From NCBI RefSeq assembly GCF_024868665.1, contig NC_079908.1, forward strand, positions 2,106,702 through 2,170,701: 64,000 bases of DNA, given 5' to 3'. The DNA comes from Triplophysa rosa. Taxonomy: Eukaryota > Chordata > Actinopteri > Cypriniformes > Nemacheilidae. Below, piece after piece: positions 50,533 to 59,500 of this stretch (positions are counted from its first letter, which is position 1; every line of letters begins with the position of its first letter). Both the position numbers and the translations under genes were made by a program. The notes below the pieces were generated by a model. The model was given only the letters and a program-made list of their open reading frames with translations, ran no database searches and had not been told where the DNA came from.

Positions 50533-53500
50533 GTGTGTGTGTGTGCGTGTTTGTGTGCGTGTGTGTGAGTGAGAGACCGAGAGACCACGCGCACACCTGC
50601 GTGTTTGCAGTGACGTGACAGAAATGGCAGTGATAATAAGTGATTTATTCCTCATATTGTTTCTATCTTCAGCAGTAAAAAAAATCATGCAAACTAGTAG
50701 GTCTATCAAAATATATTTGTTATCAGTTATAAGCAGCATGAAGAGGAAAACGAACCAGTAGGCTATCAGTGTTTATAAATGCATTTTGTTTTTCTATTTA
50801 GTTATTTTATTTATTCGATTTCAGTATATGTAGGCCTATTTATTGTTTTTGAAATGCTTTGTTTATTGAAACGAAACTGCACACATTTCCATTAACAGTA
50901 AAGTTTGACATTATAAACATCAGATCAAGAGGTGCTGTGTGAGGTGATGGCCTGTAGGCTACACTATAACCTTTCTGTTATTTAAACTTGGCGAAGTGAT
51001 ATGGAACTGTAATGCGGTCAGCAGACCTGGAACACCTTCATAGGTGTGCACTTACTGAAAGTTAATGCATACCCATAGAATGTTTGTCAACCAATCAGAT
51101 TGAAGCATTCAATAGCCCCCTGGTATAATCAGCATTAATGTAGGATATTTTATGCATTGTGGACTTGCAAAAAGACAAGTAAGGTAGCATAAGGTACAAT
51201 TTCATTTGTCATTTTCTCAACAATTAATTTCCAAACGTTGATCCTGCTTTGACTTCTTTTTTAAAGAAATATCTGGATCTAAAATGTGAATTTTCTGATA
51301 TTGAATTGAATTGAAACTGTGCAAAACTTCTGTTTTACTGATCATCAGTTTAGGTGTAATTACCAGTGGCTTGGTGGCTTATACTCTAGCAAGTGTCCTT
51401 TTGCTTAAATGTCATGCTACCTAAATTGCATGACATTTCGAAGCTGTTAAATTTATGCGTTTTTTTGTTGTTGTTGTTGTAGAGGAACTCCATGGAAAGC
51501 TGGATGAGGAACGTTTTTTGTTCTCACAAGAGAATGAGTCAGCTGCCTGTGATGTGCTGGATTTAATGGAGGTCATCTCAGTGTTTGATTGCTCCACACA
51601 GTAAGAAAATACTACAATGTTTGTTTATGTGTGCGATTTTCTAAAGGGGACATCTGATGACAGTTTTCCACAAGTTGGTATGATTCTTAAAGTGACATTT
51701 ACTCACCCTCTTGTCATTTCAAACCTGTATACATTTCTTTGTTCTGCTAAACACAAGGGAAGATATTTGCAAGAATGTCAGTAACCAAACAAAACTCATT
51801 CCCCATTGACTATTTATTTTCCCTACTATGGCAGTAAATGGTGAATGAGATCTGTTTGGTTACTGACATTCTTCCACATATCATTCTTTGCGTTTAGCAG
51901 AACAAAGACATTTATACAGGCTTGAAACTACCTGAGGGTGAGTAAATGATGACAGAATTTTCACTGTTGGGTAAACTATCCCTTTAACGGTCTTCTTGAA
52001 ATGTCTTTTACATACTTTGATACTTTGTTTAAAATTCCTCAGTGGTCTTGTAAAACATCACCCTTGTCAAAAACCGCTCTGTTCACATGTACCCATTTTG
52101 GTGCATGTCTCTTTAAGTCATAATTGACTACTGCTTACCCTGGTAGTAGGATGCCTGTGAGCCTTAACAGGCAAATACAGAGCTTGCATGCCAGGTTCGC
52201 TTTATAGTCCAAAGCTTGTTAGCTAGCATCGCTACCTGTGTTCAAAATGTATGGGAAGGGGTTGGTCTACAGCCGTATAATAAGACTCTGTATATGGCTC
52301 AAGGTGGTCTTATTTTAAATAGCTAGCAATCTATATGTTTTTTTCTGCTAAATTTTCTGGGCCCTGTGTCTGTCTAGATTGTAATTGGTGGGAGGGAGTA
52401 CATTCCCAAATTATTTTTAACAACACAAGGGTAAATTTATTTCGGTAAAAACAACCCAGCGTATGTTAATCTATAACCCAGCGTTTTTTTTTTTTTAAAA
52501 AAGCAGATAAACGTGAATGTGTTCAAAGTCAAAGCACTTCAAATGTGTAAGCATGTAATGTCATTTACAGAGGAAGTCATGCGTTTGAGATGTTTACACT
52601 GACAGACAGACTGACCTGCTCTGCAGATGGGCCTGATGCTCTCCTGGAACACATGCTGCATGTCATGAAGGTAACATGCTCACCTTGTGGGTGAATCCAA
52701 GTGTTATTCATTAGTACATGTCTTCATATCAATAGTACAGCAGTGACTGGAGTAAATGTGCTGTGTGTAGATTTTGCTGGGGGATACAGCATTGGACGAG
52801 GATCTAGAAGGTGTCTATGCTATGTCCAGAGCATCTGTACGGCAGGGTGCATCCCTCGACTGTGTTGAAGTGTGGTGTACACTACAGACAGGAATTCTGA
52901 ATATATTCACACGGCCACACTGCTCAAGAGACAAATTGCTGTTGGGCTCTGACACACACTGCTGTCAGTATCACATTACCTATTTATAAGCTGCTGTTAA
53001 CGTGCTGTTTATGTTAATGATTAAACTACTGCACTGTCAGAAAAAATGTGGCAGATTTGTACCTTTAGGGTTACAATGGCTTGTCACTGGGGCAGTACCC
53101 TCAAAGGTACACATATTGTACCTTTCCACATGGATACCCAGACAGCAAGCAACCATTGAATCAATGTAAAAAAATAGCTGATTTGTGAATGTTAATTGCA
53201 TTGAATCAGTATCACTTTTGCACCTGCAATTAATGTTGAAACAAATCACCATTATTGTGATCAGTGTTTGCTTTAGTTGGGCTCTTGACTCTTGAGTTTA
53301 ATGTTAAAGAGCAGGTTTCATGAATCTCATAAAATTACCGGCATTTCAGTGTGTAACGTAGCTTTCCTTCAATTTTGACGCTCTGCAAAGTTGTTATTCC
53401 AAAAAGTCCATGATAAATTAAGATATTGGCTTCCAAAGTAAGGAGTCGACTCCGAACCGCCCAAACAAATCGTTAGGCTTTCGAATCTTTTGAGTGTAAC

Positions 53501-56500
53501 ATCGATACGTCACAGTGTAATGCATCAGCACAATCCCCGCCTTCCCGTGAAACAGGAACACTCTGACCTGCCCACTAGCACTTCAGGTAGTGTTGCGTAT
53601 ACAACATGTCGAGGGGACGCTGTGTTTTGTGCTGTGAACGCAAATGTACTTTGTTTTCGCTGCCAAAGGATGACGATGTGAAGGATCAGTGGTTACATTT
53701 TTTTTCCACGATACCACTGCAGTACAATTCCAACCTTGTGTAATGTGCTCGTCATTTTACCGACAACTGCTTCTCAAATTTTGGCGAGTTCAACACGGGA
53801 TTTGCCAGCCGCTAGACCCTGAAAGATAAGTCAATACCAACTTTATTTGGACTAACAAGCGTCTCAGACCCACAAGAGCTGTAAGTACGATAAATACGTT
53901 ACGTGTACATGTTAAATTGAGTGCTTACAATATACGTTAAAGTAATTGTGCTAATCCGTGTTGTATATTTAGCAGAGGTGGGTAGTAACGCGCTACATTT
54001 ACTTCGTTACATTTACTTGAGTAACATTTTGGAAAATATGTACTTTTTAAGTAAAATTAAAAGTGTGTACTTTTACTCTTACTTGAGTAAATTTCTAATA
54101 GAAAATCTGTACTTTTACTTCGTTACATAACTTACATTGCCTGACGTTCCTTCGTTCCTTCATTTTAAAATATGCTTTTTAAAACGCGTTGTTTATTTCA
54201 AGGTCGTCGTCTCTTTTTACGGGCATTCCCGGGTGATCGATTCTTTTGAGTCGATTCTTTTGAAAGCATTAATTGAACAATGGGCAAAACCACTTGAATA
54301 GGCTAATGAATCAGTTCAAATGATTTGTTCAGTTCGCAGCACGATCTGAATCATCTGAAGCAGGATTACTCACTCCTCGTAGCGCGAAACTTAAGAACAC
54401 GCAGAACACAAAGAGTGTTGGATGAAGTGGATATTAATCTATATCTATACAATCAAAACTGCAAATGTGTCATATTGTTTGCCAGCGATGATAAATGCCC
54501 GCCATATGCGCGCACCCGCGCGACCTGTTCGTCAGACACAGCAACATGCGCGTTACCTGTCAGACACAGAGACGTGGGCTTGCAGAAATATACATTTGAA
54601 GAACAGAAGGAAGAAAACTTGTTGATGGGCGTGTGGTTCACTGTTTACTGTTTGTTTACAAGTAAGAGCGTTTCACAACACACACGTGACACAACACGAG
54701 AAAACATGAGCTTTGTTCAAAAATGTGTATTTCATTTAAGAGAGCACTGCAGATGTTCTAGATCATCTTAGGAAATGCTCTGAGTTTAGTTCATGCTTTA
54801 GTTTGACATGGTCTATTATTCTGAATAAGTTGTGTAAACTACATTGACATCAGGACTAGATGAAATTTACAGAAATGCTTGTCTCTTCTGTGTTTGTCTA
54901 TTCTTTAGTCTCTCTAGTATATTGCAAAGATATCTGCTTATGATAATTAAAAATATTGATTAAAATGTAATATTAAAATATTGCCATTAATATTAATTTT
55001 ATGTAGTAGTCCTATATAATCAGATACAAAGTAACTAAGTAACTAGTTACTTGAGTAGTTTTTTCATTGCATACTTATTTACTTTTACTCAAGTAAATTT
55101 TAAAATAGTGACTTTTACTTTTACTTGAGTAACAATTTCTCTAGTTACTTGTACTTTTACTTGAGTAAAGATTTTGGCTACTCTACCCACCTCTGATATT
55201 TAGTACAGCTGTAGGTTTCCAGGTAAACAACGTATAAATTAACAGTGTTACAGTTTTAATAATCCAACTCTTACCTAATAATGTGGGGGTTATTGTAGAC
55301 TGTTGTCGTTCTACATGTCGTAGTATTGTACAAACTGTATCCCTTTATCGTTTAGTGCTAACGTGTCTCACATTATGGTTTTGTCAAGTGTGCAAAGTTT
55401 AGCTGTGGTCACGATCCCCTTCAAACAAAACGGTTTGCTTGTCATTATTTTAAAAACGGACTGCAGCACTACAGTATATCATTTTATTATGTAAAGGTGT
55501 GTGCATTATCTTTGGAAGCTCTCGCTAACTTGCTCAGTTACTCCTCTCTGTATAATCAAAGTAATGATCAACTTTTGGATAGAGCCGTTGCTGTTCTCCC
55601 ACAGCTATGACGAAAAAAGATCAACAGAAAACAATAGTCTGAATGGTTTATGAAGATAAATTTATGAAGATAAAAACTTGTGATATGGTAATACTGATGC
55701 CATTTTTACACTTACAGCGTCTTTGTTTACAAAAACTTTCCTGAGATAAGAACTGTGGTAATGGGCGTTTCGTTTCTGACACACAATGTATGAAGAAAGT
55801 CCAATCACAACTGATTGGGCCAGTTGGCCAATCGGAGCACACTGGACTCGCGGTTGGGAGGAGCTTAGAGAAGTGGAACATTTGAACAGCTTCGGAGGAA
55901 TCGTTTAGGGATCTTTGAGAAATGGATAGATACTAAATGCTTATTTTAAGAAAATAGCACCATTTTTTTACCTTTGATGCATTTGAACATGTTGTTGGGG
56001 ACTCTAATACAACATCAGGACACTTACAAAAACCTTGAAACCTGCTCTTTAAGTTTTCTTTACTGTCTAACACATATGTTGTGGCAAAGAAAATTAAGGT
56101 CCAGTGACATCAGAAAATGATCTTTAAATTACTTTTGAGTGTCTTATGCGGTGTTGGGAGTAATGCGTTACAAAAGTAATGCATTATAGTAACAAATTAC
56201 TTTTTGCGGTAATGCAGTAGTGTAAGGCATTACTAATCAATTTTCAGTAATATTTTACTCGGTACATGTTCAGTATTGCTTGCGTTACAACAAACTTTTC
56301 GCCCGCGAGACATTAACAAATCAAAAATTCCGCAAGTAAGTTCTATTTCCTGTTGGTGAATAGACACGTGTGGTGTCATTCATCTCCCTCTGGATGGTGG
56401 AACTTTGTATTTTGTATCGTAAAAAAATATTATTTCAGTCTCTGAGCTAAAGGTCCGAGGCTACTGGCCCCACCCGGTTCGCTGCAAGCGCCAGTGTTGC

Positions 56501-59500
56501 GAGGGTCGCGATTTTCCCGCACAATTGGGCTATTTTGAAAATAAAGTTGCGAGAAAAATTATGGAGTTGCGGGTTTTTGGGCTACTTTCATAATGTACTA
56601 CAGCCGCCAAAATGTTTATTTATATTCTAAGGATAAATGTTAATTGATGAGATTCTTAATGTGTATTCATACTCAGATGAATACCTGGCAACTCCAGGAC
56701 CGGCCCGTTCTCAAAAGTGTGTGGAACAAGTGTCTGTCAGGCAGGCTACAGTACAGGGAGGGACGCACATGGGATCATTTTTAAAGGGACACTCCACCCA
56801 AAAACGAAAATTCTGTTATGGATTACTCACCCTCTAGTTGTTCCAAACCTGTATAAACTTCTTTGTTCGGTTGAACACAAAGATATTTGGTAGAATGTTA
56901 GCAACTGAAAATTCTTTGGCATCATTGACTACCATAGCAGAAAAAAATATAATGGTAGTCAAAGGTGACCCAGAATTGTTTGCTTTCCTAAATTCCCCAA
57001 AACATATTTTGAGTTCATCAGAACAAAAATATATACAATACCTAGGAAACCATTCAGATAAGTAAATATAGCAATAGAAACGTCTTTTGGCATTTGTTAA
57101 CTTTGATTTGACACCGGAAAATAATTGGGCTAGTTTTCATTCCTTTTGAGCGGGTTTTGAGGGGTCATTGGGCTGCTTTCAGGAAGTTAGTTAGCAAGAT
57201 CCCTCTGACCAGCAGCAATGACAAGGTAAGCTAACGTTTACATGATGACTAGCTGGAATTCTATTTAATCTAGTTCAGTGATGAGATGGGACTATTTTGT
57301 ATTTAAATACCTTTGAAATTTTTTTATTGTCTTTTGTATTTAAATGTGTTTAATCTTAGTATTTTTGTATTTTCAAACTGAAATACTTTTTGCCAATCAA
57401 CCTCCTTATTAGACTGCATGGATGGGCAGTGTATTCAAATACATCCATTTGAAATACAAAATACTATTATTTTGTAATAGTATTTTGAATTTGAATGCAT
57501 TTAATCTAGTATTTTTTGTATTTATTTGTGTATAGCCTAGTTAATTCAAGAAATCAGCAGTCTAAAGATGTTGATTGGCAAAAAGTATTTTGCATTTTGA
57601 AAATACAAAGACTTATTTTAGAATGTTAAGTTCTACTTCTGTAGTTATTTTGGTGAAAGTAACTCAAAAGTAATACAGGAGTCATGTAACGTATTACAAT
57701 TCTGAGACAGTAATATTGTAAGGTACGGAATTACTTTTAAATAACAGTAACAAGTAGTGTTGTCAAAAGTACCGGTACTTCGGGTCCAAGTCGGTACCTA
57801 AAAATAAAAAAGTTGTCGGTACCTAATTAAAAAAAGACCCGGTAGCACCGACGTACCGGATCAACTGGGTACTGATGCTCTGTCTGTCAGGTTGTCAGTC
57901 GGAAACTTTTTATAGACGCAATAAGACGTGATGAGCGGATAAGCGTGGCTCCGATCCACAAGAGATGCACACAGAAATACTTTAGATTAAAGTCATATCA
58001 CGAAGAAAACTAACAGAGTTTTGTGGTGAAAGGAGGAAGCATCCGGATTTAAGTTAAGTTAATTAACAATTCAAGCGGTAAGTTTCAAATTCTGTTCGCG
58101 TTTGTATTATGAATTTTGTAGCATATGTTAAGTTAAAGGTTAACGTTACGTTAAAATAAACGTTCCTGTTTGCGTGTTAATTTGTTAGCGCCAATGCTAA
58201 TCCAGTCAACTGTCCTTATTAACCATTTAATGCTTTTATAACTGTAATGGGGTAAAATAAATAGGAGGACAGGATGGGGTTTACAGTACCTATTTTATTT
58301 AGGACTATCTGAAATCTATGTGCTAGAAAACTATCATACTAACTGTATGACTAGCAATGTATGTCTTGGATAGATAACTCTATTAGGTTTAAAAAGCCAC
58401 ATTTAAACTAAAGACAAATATACAGTATCTGTTGCATTTGTTATGTTAATATACAGTTACCTTAATGTAAGTAATCTTGTGTAAATGCAGTATAAAAACT
58501 GATGTTTGTTTTAATATTGCATATGCATGTTTGTTCAGTCAGTTGACTTACTGAAGTTTATTCTATTTGTCTTATACAGCAGCAGACTGAGGAGGATGTT
58601 CATCAGCATGAAAGACCCCAGTGAGCACCGTTTCAGCAACAATTAACTTGTATACTTCATGTATACAAAATGGCATTGCTTTCTATACATTTATATTAAC
58701 AATGAGCTTTATTAATAAAATTGTGTTTCAATTAGCATGTACTGGTGTTTTGCTTTGGTACCAAAATTGGTACCGAGAACCGTGGAATTTTACTGGTATT
58801 GGTAACGACTACTGAAATTTTGGTACCATGACAACACTAGTAACAAGTAATCTGTAATGTATTACAGTTTGGAAGTAACTTGCACAACACTGGTCTTATG
58901 TTTTTAATATGTGAATGTGGAGTTATGACACAGTTTAAAAAGATTTAAGCAGTTTTATAGACATCTGTGAGTGTATGAATCTCAACAATGGTCACAATCA
59001 ACAGAAAGAAAGCTTCATGCTGTAATGCATGCTGGGTAACATCATAGTACAAAACTCATTCATGACTCCCAGCATGCATTGCAGGTGATATGTTTATCTG
59101 AATTAGTTTGATGATTGTCACCATTGTTGAGATTCATACACCGATTCTTCATGTCTAACTGATTCAGAAAAGTAACAGTTTTGTGAAAATCATTTATTGT
59201 GTAAATTGTCCATAAAACTGCTTAAATCCTTTTAAATTGTGTCATAACTCCGCATTCACATATTAAACACATAAAACACTCAATAGTAATTTACAGAATT
59301 TCATTGTGATGAAATAACAATCATTTTCTGATCTCACTGGATCTTAGTTTTCTTTGCCACAACATATGTGTTAGACAGTAAAGAAAACTTAACATTAAAC
59401 TCAAGAGTCAAGAGCCCAACTAAAGCAAACACTGATGACAATAATGGTGATTTGTTTCAACATTAATTGCAGGTGCAAAAGTGATATTGATTCAATGCAA

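Larger units (their letters stand above)
53308..56048 (+). mobile_element. Kolobok-like element with THAP remnant
   Basis: Ends AGAGCAGGTTTCA and TGAAACCTGCTCT are a perfect 13-base inverted repeat, flanked by TTAA (53304-53307, 56049-56052). Inside is a degenerate THAP-type zinc finger (53630-53830). TTAA target plus THAP is the signature of the Kolobok superfamily. A hAT element sits inside at 53973-55195. No intact transposase is left. Confidence 0.75.
56149..58892. mobile_element. hAT-type element with another hAT inside
   Basis: It starts CGGTGTTGGGAGTAATGCG and ends AAGTAACTTGCACAACACTG. A perfect 8-base duplication GTCTTATG lies at 56141-56148 and 58893-58900. It carries a TTAA-type MITE fragment from 56785 and an inner hAT at 57755-58839. 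No transposase frame is seen. Confidence 0.8.

Noticed and set aside
50434..50739. 101-residue minus-strand frame rich in Thr-His
   Set aside because: It is the translation of a GT microsatellite and has no domain.
54325..54771. 148-residue frame inside a hAT element
   Set aside because: It has no transposase motif, is not kept in the sister copy at 38612-40650, and is likely chance.
57755..58839. GGTACC-rich element as a possible promoter or regulatory island
   Set aside because: Inverted ends and an 8-base target duplication explain it as a hAT element.
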